Below, piece after piece: positions 33,002-41,067 of a stretch of 64,000 nt of DNA. The DNA is taken from NCBI RefSeq assembly GCF_008017825.1, contig NZ_VRLS01000012.1, forward strand, positions 186,001 through 250,000, written 5' to 3'. This DNA comes from Mesonia sp008017825 (GTDB lineage: Bacteria; Bacteroidota; Bacteroidia; Flavobacteriales; Flavobacteriaceae). The notes under the pieces were generated by a model. The model worked only from the letters and a program-made list of their open reading frames with translations. It had not been told where the DNA came from and did no database searches. A program made the translations under genes and the position numbers. Within the stretch, counting starts at the first letter, position 1. Every line of letters begins with the position of its first letter.

Positions 33002-34099
33002 ATGAGCGAGCAAGAACTAATTTATTTACTAGCATTACAAAAAGTACCTAACATCGGAGATATTTCTGCGAAAAAGCTATTGAGAACATTAGGTTCCGCG
33101 GAAGCGATTTTTAAGAGTACCAAAAAAGAACTAAAACTAATTGAAGGCTTTGGAGATTTAAAAATTAATAGCATTCACGATTCTTTGTACATGGAAGAAG
33201 CAGAACAAGAGCTTTTATTTATAGAAAAAGAAAATATTGAGGTTCGTTATTTTGAAGACAGAAATTATCCCGATTATTTAAAACATTGCATTGATGCTCC
33301 TATTTTACTATTTCAAAAAGGAAATATTGATTTAGCGCACAAAAAAATTGTAAGCATTGTAGGAACAAGAAAAGTAACCACTCATGGAGTGGCTTTTTGC
33401 GAACAACTTATAGAAGAGCTTGCACCGTTGAATCCTGTAATAGTTTCAGGGTTTGCATACGGAGTAGATATTTGTGCACATAAGGCAGCTATGGCTCATG
33501 GATTGCAAACTATAGGTTGTTTAGCTCATGGATTAGATCAAATTTATCCTAAAGCCCACGCTAAATATGAGAATGAAGTGATGAATCATGGAGGCTTTAT
33601 GACCGATTTTTGGAGCGGATCTTATTTTGACAGAAAAAATTTCTTGAAAAGAAATCGCATTATCGCTGGCTTAAGTGAGGTTACGATTGTTATTGAAAGT
33701 GCCGAAAAGGGTGGTTCTTTGGTCACTGCCGATATTGCCAACTCTTATAATAGAGAAGTGTTTGCAGTGCCAGGAAGAAATACCGACCAGTTGAGTAAAG
33801 GCTGTAATAATTTAATTAAAACTCAGCAAGCTAGGTTACTAACGAATGTAGCTGATTTGGTATATGTGCTTAATTGGGATATTCGGGATCAAAAGAAACA
33901 ACAAACACAGCTTTTTGTCGAACTTTCTACTGAAGAACAGTTTGTATTCGATACTTTAAAGAAGTTAGGAAAGTCTGAAGTAGATGTGCTTGCTTTGCAA
34001 TGTAAATTACCCACGTTTAAACTCAATCCTATACTATTAGTTTTAGAATTAAAAGGGGTTGTGAGACCATTACCTGGAAAACAATTTGAAGTAATTTAA
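33002..34099 (+). CDS. dprA: DNA-processing protein DprA
   Basis: DprA loads RecA on incoming single-stranded DNA during natural transformation. The 365-aa protein has an N-terminal SAM-like region, a Rossmann-like core with SIVGTRKVTTHG, SGFAYGVDICAHKAAM, and the C-terminal winged-helix region. The characteristic Gly-rich VIESAEKGGSLVTA motif sits near residue 235. Length is normal. A copy of the iterated palindrome (33094-33106) encodes SAEA at the start of the protein (about residues 32-35). The gene is single and divergent from the HU/SPOR gene. A ComM homologue is not in the window. Confidence 0.94.
   Translation: MSEQELIYLLALQKVPNIGDISAKKLLRTLGSAEAIFKSTKKELKLIEGFGDLKINSIHDSLYMEEAEQELLFIEKENIEVRYFEDRNYPDYLKHCIDAPILLFQKGNIDLAHKKIVSIVGTRKVTTHGVAFCEQLIEELAPLNPVIVSGFAYGVDICAHKAAMAHGLQTIGCLAHGLDQIYPKAHAKYENEVMNHGGFMTDFWSGSYFDRKNFLKRNRIIAGLSEVTIVIESAEKGGSLVTADIANSYNREVFAVPGRNTDQLSKGCNNLIKTQQARLLTNVADLVYVLNWDIRDQKKQQTQLFVELSTEEQFVFDTLKKLGKSEVDVLALQCKLPTFKLNPILLVLELKGVVRPLPGKQFEVI
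33094..33106 (+). repeat. Iterated palindrome copy (in dprA)
   Basis: TTCCGCGGAAGCG, followed by ATT. In the sense frame it encodes S-A-E-A. Confidence 0.88.
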
Positions 34100-34138
34100 T
34101 TTATCGCATATATTGCGGCTCATTTATAATGATATATC

Positions 34139-34570
34139 ATGAATTTTTCTAAACCATTTTTCCTATTCTTATTTTTGTCGATATTAATTTTTTCATCTTG
34201 TAGCAGCGATGATGATACTTCTTCTAATGATATCCCTGTTGATAATCCAGAAGAGGCAATTATCGGACAATGGAATTTAACCGCAAGAACCGAAGATGGC
34301 TTAGAGTTCTGTGAGCTATCCAATAAGTTTTATTTTAATGAAGATAATACTCTTGAGTTTGATTATAATGAAGGAGATGAACCTGGGGATTGTTATAATT
34401 TATTAATTATGGGCAGTTATGAATTCTTGGATGAGAATCAATTAAAACTTACTTTTGAAAGCCCTATTGAGTCTACACAAAACGTTACCTATGAGTTTTC
34501 AAATAGCTCTACACTTTTAATTTCGTTCTTTGAAGATAGCACAGTGACAGAAACTTATAAAAAGCAATAA
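34139..34570 (+). CDS. Lipocalin-like lipoprotein
   Basis: A 143-aa lipoprotein with a type II signal peptide ending at Cys21 (IFSSCSSDDD), followed by a Ser/Asp-rich tether and a small beta-rich domain (IIGQWNLTARTEDG onward) that fits the Bacteroidota lipocalin-like lipoprotein domain. The S-D-D-D after the Cys is typical of outer-membrane or surface export in this phylum. It is immediately followed by a beta-barrel-like gene (TAA then ATG with no gap), so the two likely form a pair at the outer membrane. Ligand unknown. Confidence 0.8.
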   Translation: MNFSKPFFLFLFLSILIFSSCSSDDDTSSNDIPVDNPEEAIIGQWNLTARTEDGLEFCELSNKFYFNEDNTLEFDYNEGDEPGDCYNLLIMGSYEFLDENQLKLTFESPIESTQNVTYEFSNSSTLLISFFEDSTVTETYKKQ

Positions 34571-35119
34571 ATGAAAAAAGTTTTATTTATAGTATTAAGT
34601 TTAATTATTTTTCAAGAAATAGCTGCACAAAATAATGTTGATAGCAGTTATACTGAAAATGTATTTAGAATAAATTTTTTAAACCCAGGAGTAGAATATG
34701 AATATGCGGTAACCAATACATCAACTCTTTCTGGTGGTTTAGGGGTAACTTACGGAGGATCTTATCCAGATTTATCTGGAGGAGGTTCTGGTTTTAGATA
34801 TCTTATTACACCTTTTTTAGATCTTCAATATAAACACTTTTATAATTTTAAAAAACGCTTAGCCAAGAATAAAAATACGGCTCACAATTCTGGTAATTTT
34901 ATTTCTGGGAGATTTTATACTAGAGGAGAAACTATAGAGAGTAATTTTGACAGAACTTCTAATTATGATTTTGCAGTGGGACCCACATGGGGATTACAAC
35001 GTTCCTACGGAAAGTTTCATTTGCTTTTTGACGTTGGTACCATTTATTATTTTGATACTAAAGGAAACGGTAACTGGTTTCCTATTATGATTCAACTTAA
35101 TATTGGACTTAATTTATAA
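34571..35119 (+). CDS. Predicted outer-membrane beta-barrel protein
   Basis: A 182-aa protein with a signal peptide (MKKVLFIVLSLIIFQEIAAQ) and alternating hydrophobic beta strands. Examples are YEYAVTNTSTLSGGLGVTYG and the last strand FPIMIQLNIGLNL, which ends in an aromatic-free leucine. Eight-strand barrels of this kind are common in Bacteroidota (OmpA/OmpW-like porins with no assigned cargo). The gene begins directly at the stop of the lipocalin-like lipoprotein and ends in a bidirectional terminator. It probably folds in the outer membrane by BAM. Confidence 0.7.
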   Translation: MKKVLFIVLSLIIFQEIAAQNNVDSSYTENVFRINFLNPGVEYEYAVTNTSTLSGGLGVTYGGSYPDLSGGGSGFRYLITPFLDLQYKHFYNFKKRLAKNKNTAHNSGNFISGRFYTRGETIESNFDRTSNYDFAVGPTWGLQRSYGKFHLLFDVGTIYYFDTKGNGNWFPIMIQLNIGLNL

Positions 35120-35135
35120 TTGAATTTTAAACCAT

Positions 35136-35171
35136 AAAAGCCACTTCTTTTTATCGAAGTGGCTTTTTTTA
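35136..35171. terminator. Bidirectional terminator
   Basis: AAAAGCCACTTC (35136-35147) pairs perfectly with GAAGTGGCTTTT (35156-35167), with T runs on both sides. It ends the lipoprotein/barrel pair and trpS. Confidence 0.93.
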
Positions 35172-35190
35172 TATCTAATTTCTTATAAGA

Positions 35191-36159
35191 TTAATACCCT
35201 AATTTTTCTCTTACTCTAGCGAGTACTCCATTAGCAGTTTGTTGTGCTTTTTGAGCTCCGGTTTCTAAAGCTGAATCTATTTCTTCAAGGTGAGTCATAT
35301 AATACTTATACTTTTCTCTCTGTACCGCATATTTATCAATTAAAAGGTCGAATAGAGCTTGTTTTGCGTGGCCATAACCGTAATTACCACCTTCATAATT
35401 AGCCCTCATTTCTTTAATTTGTTCCGCGGAAGCGATTACTTTATAAAGGTTATACACATTACACGTATCGGGATTTTTAGGTTCTTCTAAAGGAGTACTA
35501 TCGGTCTCGATACCCATTACTTGCTTGCGTAATTTTTTATCGGTCTCAAAAAGGTTGATGTAATTCCCTCTAGATTTACTCATTTTTTCGCCATCGGTAC
35601 CAGGAATATATTTGGTCTCTTCTTGTATTTTTCCTTCAGGCAAGACAAAAGTTTCTCCCATTTGGGTATGAAAACGAGAAGCTACATCGCGGGTCATTTC
35701 TATGTGTTGCAATTGATCTTTTCCTACAGGAACCAATTCGGCATCGTATAATAAAATATCTGCTGCCATTAACATAGGGTAAGTAAATAATCCCGAATTA
35801 ACATCTGCCAATCTATCGGCTTTATCTTTAAAAGAATGTGCCAAGGTGAGACGTTGAAAAGGAAAGAAACAACTTAGATACCAAGAAAGTTCGGTAGTTT
35901 GAGGAACATCACTTTGTCTATAAAAAACGGTCTTATGAATGTCTAAACCAAATGCAAGCCAAGTTGCTGCGACAGAGTAGGTGTTGTGCTTAAGCGTTTC
36001 TGCATCTTTAATTTGCGTTAAGGTATGCAAATTAGCAATAAACAAATACGATTCGTTTTTAGAATCGTTTGCCATCTCAATAGCGGGAATAATGGCTCCT
36101 AAAAGGTTTCCTAAGTGAGGTGTGCCTGTACTTTGCACACCTGTTAGTATTCTAGACAT
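35191..36159 (-). CDS. trpS: Tryptophanyl-tRNA synthetase
   Basis: TrpS charges tRNA-Trp with tryptophan. The 322-aa protein has the class I signature motifs TGTPHLGNLLG (HIGH-like, near residue 12-22) and DGEKMSKSRGN (KMSKS, near 195). The segment GKDQLQHIEM is also typical. Length is normal for the bacterial enzyme. A copy of the iterated palindrome (35422-35434) encodes IASAE in the C-terminal part. No trp-binding leader or other trp genes are nearby. Confidence 0.96.
   Translation of the reverse strand: MSRILTGVQSTGTPHLGNLLGAIIPAIEMANDSKNESYLFIANLHTLTQIKDAETLKHNTYSVAATWLAFGLDIHKTVFYRQSDVPQTTELSWYLSCFFPFQRLTLAHSFKDKADRLADVNSGLFTYPMLMAADILLYDAELVPVGKDQLQHIEMTRDVASRFHTQMGETFVLPEGKIQEETKYIPGTDGEKMSKSRGNYINLFETDKKLRKQVMGIETDSTPLEEPKNPDTCNVYNLYKVIASAEQIKEMRANYEGGNYGYGHAKQALFDLLIDKYAVQREKYKYYMTHLEEIDSALETGAQKAQQTANGVLARVREKLGY
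35422..35434 (+). repeat. Iterated palindrome copy (in trpS)
   Basis: TTCCGCGGAAGCG followed by ATT. Read in the direction of trpS it encodes A-S-A-E. Confidence 0.88.
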
Positions 36160-36226
36160 AATTATATTTTTTGTAAAGGTACTTTTTTTATAGAGTTTGC
36201 TAAATACATTTTCATATTTTTGGAAG

Positions 36227-36958
36227 ATGAAGATTTTAAAGAAATCTATAATTTTGCTGTGGCGGATTTGGTTTTATGTGTTAATGGGAGTTCCTATTAT
36301 ACTCATGTTTCCGCTATTGCTATTGTTTACCTCTAAGGAGAAATTTTATCCACATTTTTTTGTGTTAGCTCGGTTTTGGGCGAGAATCATAATCTACGGT
36401 ATGGGCTTTAGACCTATTATAAAACGAGAAGCAGAACCTCAATTAGGTTCTAGCTATATGTTTGTGGCTAATCACACTTCTATGATGGATATTATGATGA
36501 TGTTGCATATGGTAAAAAATCCATTTGTCTTCGTTGGTAAAAAAGAGCTAGCAAAAATTCCCATCTTCGGTTTTTTCTATAAGCGTACGTGTATTTTGGT
36601 TGACCGAAAAAATATACGCAGTCGAAAAGAAGTTTTTAACCAAGCTCAGCGTAGACTTAATCAAGGAGTAAGTATTTGCATTTTTCCCGAAGGAGGTGTG
36701 CCAGATGATGAAAGTACAATTTTAGACTCTTTTAAAGATGGTGCTTTTAGGTTGGCTATAGACCATAAAATATCTATAGTACCTTTAGTATTCTATGATA
36801 ACAAAAAAAGATTTTCTTATACTTTTTTTAGCGGAAGCCCTGGTAGAATGAGAGCAAAAATCCTTCCTTTCTTTTCTACTCAACCATATTCCCACGAAAA
36901 TAAAGCGCAGCTAAAAGAAAAGGTAAGAGAAGTGATCCTAGACGAATTAACTTCTTAA
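36227..36958 (+). CDS. plsC: 1-acyl-sn-glycerol-3-phosphate acyltransferase
   Basis: PlsC makes phosphatidic acid from lysophosphatidic acid in phospholipid synthesis. From the ATG at 36227 the protein is 243 aa, with a membrane anchor (about 8-40) and the acyltransferase motifs NHTSMMD (H-x4-D), KRTCILVDR, and IFPEGGVPDD. A TTG ten codons upstream would also be in frame. A TATTTTTG box (36215-36222) lies five bases before the ATG, which would give an almost leaderless mRNA if it is the promoter. A terminator hairpin follows. The enzyme sits in the inner membrane. Confidence 0.88.
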   Translation: MKILKKSIILLWRIWFYVLMGVPIILMFPLLLLFTSKEKFYPHFFVLARFWARIIIYGMGFRPIIKREAEPQLGSSYMFVANHTSMMDIMMMLHMVKNPFVFVGKKELAKIPIFGFFYKRTCILVDRKNIRSRKEVFNQAQRRLNQGVSICIFPEGGVPDDESTILDSFKDGAFRLAIDHKISIVPLVFYDNKKRFSYTFFSGSPGRMRAKILPFFSTQPYSHENKAQLKEKVREVILDELTS

Positions 36959-36962
36959 AAGT

Positions 36963-36998
36963 AAAAAGACTTATCTTTTTATATAAGATAAGCCTTTT
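36963..36998 (+). terminator. Terminator after plsC
   Basis: CTTATCTT (36970-36977) pairs with AAGATAAG (36985-36992), extended by outer A/T pairs and followed by CCTTTTC. It probably acts on both strands. Confidence 0.7.
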
Positions 36999-37019
36999 CT
37001 ACTTACTACTTCAACTTAA

Positions 37020-38489
37020 CTAAAACTTAAAATTTAATCCTGTATATACCCCAAAATAATAAGGTTTAAAACCATTGGTATTTCCCGAAAATGTATTGAG
37101 TTGATATTTAAAGGTAGGTTCTACATTAAAATCTAATTTTTCTGAAATCTCATACCCAAGACCAACTCCTAAGTTAGTACTAAAACTTACTGAGTTAAGG
37201 TTATTCGCTTTTCCTAAATTGGTAACACCTTCAGAAGAGGAAATAGCAACTTCATTTTCATTGAGAATAAGACTACTTGCACCACCTATAAGGTGAATTC
37301 CAAAACGTTTGTCTAATAAAGCGTATTCAACCTCTAATGGTACTTCAATAAAACCAACTTGTTGTTTTAAATCTCCAAGAGTATGTGGGTTAATATTACG
37401 TTCTTGCAAACTAGGATTACTGTTGTTTGATGGTCGTGCACTTACCACCTGTATATTTTTAGTCCGAGCATTACTATTTACACCGCTAAGACTCACAGGC
37501 TCTACAGATGAGGTAAAAGCAACATCATTGGTACTATAATTTAATTTAACCCTGCTCACCCCTGTTCTAACTTTTAATTTTTTAGAAACAGCATAAGCAA
37601 AATTAACTCCGTATGCCATACTGACTTCCCCGGAAGCATTATTATTAGAAAATTGTGGGTCTATAGGGCTTCCAGAATCACTTAGATTTCCGTAATAAAC
37701 TGGAGAGACATTGGGTCTAATATTCCAGCGAGCAAAACTTTCAGTTTCATCATCCTCTTTCTCATCATTATTTTCTTCTTTAAGTTCTTTCTCCCGTTGT
37801 GCTAAGGCATTCTCTTTTTCTAAGTTTTCTTTTGTTAATGTACTGTCTTTATTAATTACTGTAGAAGCAAGGTTGGTATTTGATTTTAAATTTGCTTCTT
37901 GATTAAAGTCAGTTTCTCCCTTGAAGCTTTCAGTGGTTTCTAAAAGGTTCTCTTTAGTTGTTGCTTCCGCGGAAGCGTTATTAGTTTGAGCTATATTTTG
38001 AGTTGAATTTTCGTGAGCAGAATGATAAGAGTTGAATCGTTTCTTTGATTTTTTTACCGATTCTTGCTGAGAATAAAAATCGGTATTATTCTCTTTCTCG
38101 GGAGTAGTACTTGGACTGGTTTCTGCAATTTTAATTTCGGTTTTCAACTTGTCTTTTTCCTGAAGTGAAACAGAGCTTTCTTTACTTTTATTTATTACAG
38201 CATTTTTTAAAGAAGGGACAGATTCATCTTTTAAAGTTTCTTCTTTAGGATTACTAGAATTAACGATTTCCACTTGTTCGGACTCAAATAAAGTATCTCC
38301 TAAAAATATAAGTAAAGCAATAGCAGCAGCAATGCCCGCGGTCTTGTACCAAAATATAGGTATGACTCTGCGTTTTTTGTCTTTCTTTAATTCTTGTTCA
38401 ATATTTTTCCACACACGTTTATGTGGAGTAGCTTCAAAATCTTTGAACTTCTCCTGATATAAACGATCTATATTCTTCTTATTACTCAT
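37020..38489 (-). CDS. Membrane-spanning anti-sigma-like protein with C-terminal beta-barrel
   Basis: A 489-aa protein directly downstream of an ECF sigma gene. It has a cytosolic N-terminal segment (about 1-42, RLYQEKFKDFEATPHKRVWKN), one TM helix (about 48-65), a very charged Ser/Lys/Glu linker (about 75-245), and a C-terminal beta-barrel-like domain (about 250-489) ending in YFGVYTGLNFKF. The N-terminal segment could bind the sigma factor. The linker would cross the periplasm and the barrel could sit in the outer membrane, so one protein could span the envelope. Genes of this layout follow ECF sigma genes in many flavobacteria. The iterated palindrome at 37963 lies in the linker. Confidence 0.72.
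   Translation of the reverse strand: MSNKKNIDRLYQEKFKDFEATPHKRVWKNIEQELKKDKKRRVIPIFWYKTAGIAAAIALLIFLGDTLFESEQVEIVNSSNPKEETLKDESVPSLKNAVINKSKESSVSLQEKDKLKTEIKIAETSPSTTPEKENNTDFYSQQESVKKSKKRFNSYHSAHENSTQNIAQTNNASAEATTKENLLETTESFKGETDFNQEANLKSNTNLASTVINKDSTLTKENLEKENALAQREKELKEENNDEKEDDETESFARWNIRPNVSPVYYGNLSDSGSPIDPQFSNNNASGEVSMAYGVNFAYAVSKKLKVRTGVSRVKLNYSTNDVAFTSSVEPVSLSGVNSNARTKNIQVVSARPSNNSNPSLQERNINPHTLGDLKQQVGFIEVPLEVEYALLDKRFGIHLIGGASSLILNENEVAISSSEGVTNLGKANNLNSVSFSTNLGVGLGYEISEKLDFNVEPTFKYQLNTFSGNTNGFKPYYFGVYTGLNFKF
37963..37977 (+). repeat. Iterated palindrome copy (in the anti-sigma-like gene)
   Basis: Full GCTTCCGCGGAAGCG followed by TTA. Read in the gene it encodes A-S-A-E-A in the disordered linker. 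A degenerate relative, TTCCCCGGAAGC, lies nearby at about 37625. Confidence 0.88.
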
Positions 38490-38491
38490 CT

Positions 38492-39034
38492 TTAAACAGA
38501 CTGTACGTTATTTTTTTTTTGACTTTCTTCTATCTTTTGTTTTAAAATCCCTCTAGCCCTAGCAAGATTAGATTTTGAGGTACCTATAGAAATACCCATG
38601 GTTTCTGCGATTTCTTTGTGAGAGTAGCCGTCTAAAGCGTAGAGGTTAAAAACCATACGGTAACGGTCTGGCAAATCTTGAATTATTTGAAGTAAAAATT
38701 TTAAAGGGATATTCTCTTCATTGATTTCTACTTCGGGTTGTTCTATGTTTTCTTCATTTACAATTTCAAAAACGTGTTGTTTTCGATAACGTTGTAAAGC
38801 CGTATTAATCACTATTCTTTTCATCCAGCCTTCAAAAGAGCCTTTAAAGTTAAACTGGTTAATTTTCTTGAAAATAATGATAAAGGCATCTTGTAAATTA
38901 TCTTCGGCCTCGGCATAATTTCTTGAGTATTTTAAAGAAACCGAAAAAAGCTTATGTGAGAAAAGTTGATATAACTTTTCCTGAGATTTTAAATCTTGCT
39001 TTTTACATTGTTTTATAAGCTTCTCAATACTCAT
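38492..39034 (-). CDS. ECF RNA polymerase sigma factor
   Basis: A 180-aa sigma-70 family protein with the two ECF domains. Region 2 reads LFSVSLKYSRNYAEAEDNLQDAF (about 30-52) and region 4 reads GYSHKEIAETMGISIGTSKS (about 140-160), a helix-turn-helix. Such factors redirect RNA polymerase to a small regulon when their anti-sigma partner releases them. The next gene, 2 bp downstream, encodes a membrane-spanning protein that probably acts as anti-sigma. The gene is preceded on the same strand by a lipoprotein gene 6 bp away in the downstream-to-upstream sense (39041-39457), which could be a signal-input component. Confidence 0.9.
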   Translation of the reverse strand: MSIEKLIKQCKKQDLKSQEKLYQLFSHKLFSVSLKYSRNYAEAEDNLQDAFIIIFKKINQFNFKGSFEGWMKRIVINTALQRYRKQHVFEIVNEENIEQPEVEINEENIPLKFLLQIIQDLPDRYRMVFNLYALDGYSHKEIAETMGISIGTSKSNLARARGILKQKIEESQKKNNVQSV

Positions 39035-39040
39035 TAATAA

Positions 39041-39457
39041 TTATTGCTGAATCATTATTTCTTTAGTTAGGTATAACTCATTTCCTTCTTCATCTTCGCC
39101 TTGATATATTTTAAAAGTATAATAATCGTTACGATCTACAAAAAACTCAAACATTTCCGTAACGGTAGTATTTTCTAGATCTTCACAATTAGAGCCATTT
39201 TCTATTACAGTATTTAAAATACTTAACTTAACCTCTTGTTCGTTTTCAATAACGTTAAATCCTGCAAAGCCATAACAGGTAGAAGGACGGTTATAACTTA
39301 GCGGGAAATTATAGGTTTCGTTAAAATTTATAGTGTCGGGAAAATCAATAGAAGTAACTGGCATTAATTCATAGGTAAAATCAATATCATTTATATCATC
39401 ATTACTACAACTTGTAACTAAGACAAGGAGGGTAAAAAACAGGGTAATTTTTTTCAT
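39041..39457 (-). CDS. Lipoprotein of unknown function upstream of an ECF sigma gene
   Basis: A 138-aa lipoprotein from the ATG at 39457 (a GTG one codon upstream also fits). The signal peptide MKKITLFFTLLVLVTSC ends at Cys17, followed by SNDDIND, the acidic tether common for outer-membrane sorting in Bacteroidota. The rest is a beta-rich domain with a Tyr-rich core (VDRNDYYTFKIYQGE) and two or three other Cys residues (CYGFAG, NCEDL) that may pair. It lies 6 bp upstream of the ECF sigma gene and is transcribed in the same direction, so the three genes probably form one operon. Confidence 0.75.
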   Translation of the reverse strand: MKKITLFFTLLVLVTSCSNDDINDIDFTYELMPVTSIDFPDTINFNETYNFPLSYNRPSTCYGFAGFNVIENEQEVKLSILNTVIENGSNCEDLENTTVTEMFEFFVDRNDYYTFKIYQGEDEEGNELYLTKEIMIQQ

Positions 39458-39540
39458 CACTTGAGAATGTATTTCTTACAATACAAATATAAGGGTTTAG
39501 TTATAGATGTTTTATTATCAGAATGGTTGCGTGTAAAACA

Positions 39541-39569
39541 AAAGAATCTCGCCATTGGCGAGATTCTTT
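39541..39569 (-). terminator. Terminator for recA
   Basis: AAAGAATCTCGCC (39541-39553) pairs perfectly with GGCGAGATTCTTT (39557-39569) around a 3-nt loop, 22 bp beyond the recA stop. Confidence 0.85.
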
Positions 39570-39590
39570 AATCTAAAAAACAAAATGTTT

Positions 39591-40610
39591 TTAAGCTTTA
39601 GCTAATTTGATAGCTTCAGTAATTTTAGTTTCCAGCTCATCCATTAAATCTGGATTGTCTTTTAAAAGTGCTTTAACGGCGTCTCTACCTTGACCTAATT
39701 TAGTGTCTTCATAGCTAAACCAAGAACCACTTTTCTTTACAATTTCGTAGTCTACACCTATATCAATGATTTCTCCAACTTTAGAAACCCCTTCGCCGTA
39801 CATAATATCAAATTCTGCCATTTTAAAAGGAGGAGCAACTTTGTTCTTCACTACTTTTACACGGGTTTTATTCCCCATTACGTCGCTATTACTGTTTTTA
39901 ATTTGAGTAGATCTTCTAATATCTAATCTTACAGAAGCATAAAATTTAAGAGCGTTACCTCCCGTAGTAGTTTCTGGATTTCCAAACATTACTCCAATCT
40001 TCTCACGTAACTGGTTAATAAAAATAACGGTACAATTAGTTTTACTAATAGAAGCCGTTAATTTTCTCAACGCTTGTGACATTAACCTAGCATGAAGCCC
40101 CATTTTTGAGTCTCCCATTTCTCCTTCAATTTCACTTTTAGGAGTTAATGCTGCTACAGAATCGACTACAATTATATCTATTGCTCCAGAACGTATTAGG
40201 TTATCGGCAATTTCTAATGCTTGCTCCCCATGATCTGGCTGAGAAATAATTAGATTTTCAATATCAATTCCTAACTTTTCAGCATACGTACGATCAAAAG
40301 CATGCTCTGCATCAATAAATGCTGCAATACCTCCTGCTTTTTGAGCTTCCGCAATAGCGTGTAACGTTAATGTAGTTTTACCAGAAGATTCTGGTCCGTA
40401 AATTTCAATTACTCTACCTCTAGGATAACCTCCCACTCCTAAGGCTAAATCTAAGCCTAAAGAACCCGAAGGGATAGCATCTACATCTTGTACGGCTTGA
40501 TCACTCATTTTCATCACCGTTCCCTTACCGTAAGTTTTATCTAACTTGTCTAACGTTAATTTTAACGCTTTTAGTTTTGCTTCTTTTTCGTTATCTTTTT
40601 CTTTGCTCAT
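39591..40610 (-). CDS. recA: Recombinase RecA
   Basis: RecA forms filaments on single-stranded DNA and drives strand exchange and the SOS response. The 339-aa protein contains the Walker A GPESSGKTT (residues 72-80), the IIVVDSVAAL Walker B, the MAW-like tail region, and the L2 loop with FGNPETTTGGNALKF. The C-terminus is acidic (DLMDELETKITEA). Sequence and length are normal. It has its own promoter (40645-40675) and terminator. No intein is present. Confidence 0.98.
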   Translation of the reverse strand: MSKEKDNEKEAKLKALKLTLDKLDKTYGKGTVMKMSDQAVQDVDAIPSGSLGLDLALGVGGYPRGRVIEIYGPESSGKTTLTLHAIAEAQKAGGIAAFIDAEHAFDRTYAEKLGIDIENLIISQPDHGEQALEIADNLIRSGAIDIIVVDSVAALTPKSEIEGEMGDSKMGLHARLMSQALRKLTASISKTNCTVIFINQLREKIGVMFGNPETTTGGNALKFYASVRLDIRRSTQIKNSNSDVMGNKTRVKVVKNKVAPPFKMAEFDIMYGEGVSKVGEIIDIGVDYEIVKKSGSWFSYEDTKLGQGRDAVKALLKDNPDLMDELETKITEAIKLAKA

Positions 40611-40644
40611 AATCTATCGCTTTCTATGTTATCTTCAAGTGGTG

Positions 40645-40675
40645 CTAAAGTACTATAAGTTTTGTTTCATTACAA
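40645..40675 (-). promoter_or_regulatory. recA promoter
   Basis: On the minus strand a TTG (complement of 40673-40675) is followed after 20 bp by TACTTTAG (complement of 40645-40652). This gives a good Bacteroidota -33/-7 layout, with a TTTAG variant of the -7 element. The -7 box lies about 35 bp from the ATG. Confidence 0.65.
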
Positions 40676-40733
40676 TCTTATACGCAACCTTTTTATATTT
40701 CTTGCATCTACTTTAAAAGCAAGGAGAACATTT

Positions 40734-40826
40734 ATGAAATTTCTCAAAAAAAATATGATTTTGAATTCCCGTCACGGCGGTGCTACCATAAGTTTTATGA
40801 GTAGCTGTAAAGTGGACGGTGGCTAA
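40734..40826 (+). CDS. 30-aa ORF with strong Shine-Dalgarno in a structured transcript
   Basis: A 30-codon frame (MKFLKKNMILNSRHGG, then ATISFMSSCKVDGG) begins at ATG 40734. AAGGAG (40721-40726) stands 7 bp before it, a real Shine-Dalgarno site of a kind scarce in this window. The SD is partly paired in a hairpin (CTTGC 40701-40705 with GCAAG 40719-40723). Right after the stop a long imperfect inverted repeat (40821-40834 with 40864-40879) and a terminator (40885-40920) follow. This looks like a leader peptide with attenuation or a small structured mRNA. The next gene on this strand is the sulfurtransferase trhO. The peptide family is unknown to me. Confidence 0.5.
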   Translation: MKFLKKNMILNSRHGGATISFMSSCKVDGG

Positions 40827-40884
40827 CGTTATTTCTATTTTTTGATTTTTTTTAAAAAAATATAAATAACGAATTAGCCGTTCA

Positions 40885-40922
40885 AAAAAATGCCCCAAGC
40901 AAAAGTTTCGGGCATTTTTTTT
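40885..40922 (+). terminator. Terminator after the 30-aa ORF
   Basis: AAAAAATGCCC (about 40885-40894) pairs with GGGCATTTTTT (40910-40920), followed by T residues. It lies about 145 bp before trhO. A second hairpin just upstream (40821-40879) could be an alternative fold. Confidence 0.75.
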
Positions 40923-41022
40923 ACCTCTAATTTATCACAAAAGCTTATGAAGCTTGTTTCTAATTGAAAACAACTTCTAATCCACACATTTAAGCTTATT
41001 CCCAAGTTCTTTATTTTTATAT

Positions 41023-41030
41023 TATCTTTG
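41023..41030 (+). promoter_or_regulatory. Bacteroidota -7 element for trhO
   Basis: TATCTTTG fits TAnnTTTG, 37 bp before the trhO ATG, downstream of the terminator of the small transcript. Confidence 0.55.
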
Positions 41031-41067
41031 CCGCTTCAACTTTTGTATAACTTAAAATTAGTATAGC

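Noticed and set aside
40713..40898. 61-aa minus-strand frame in the recA-trhO gap
   Set aside because: It is antisense to the SD-led 30-aa ORF and its hairpins, which explain the region better.
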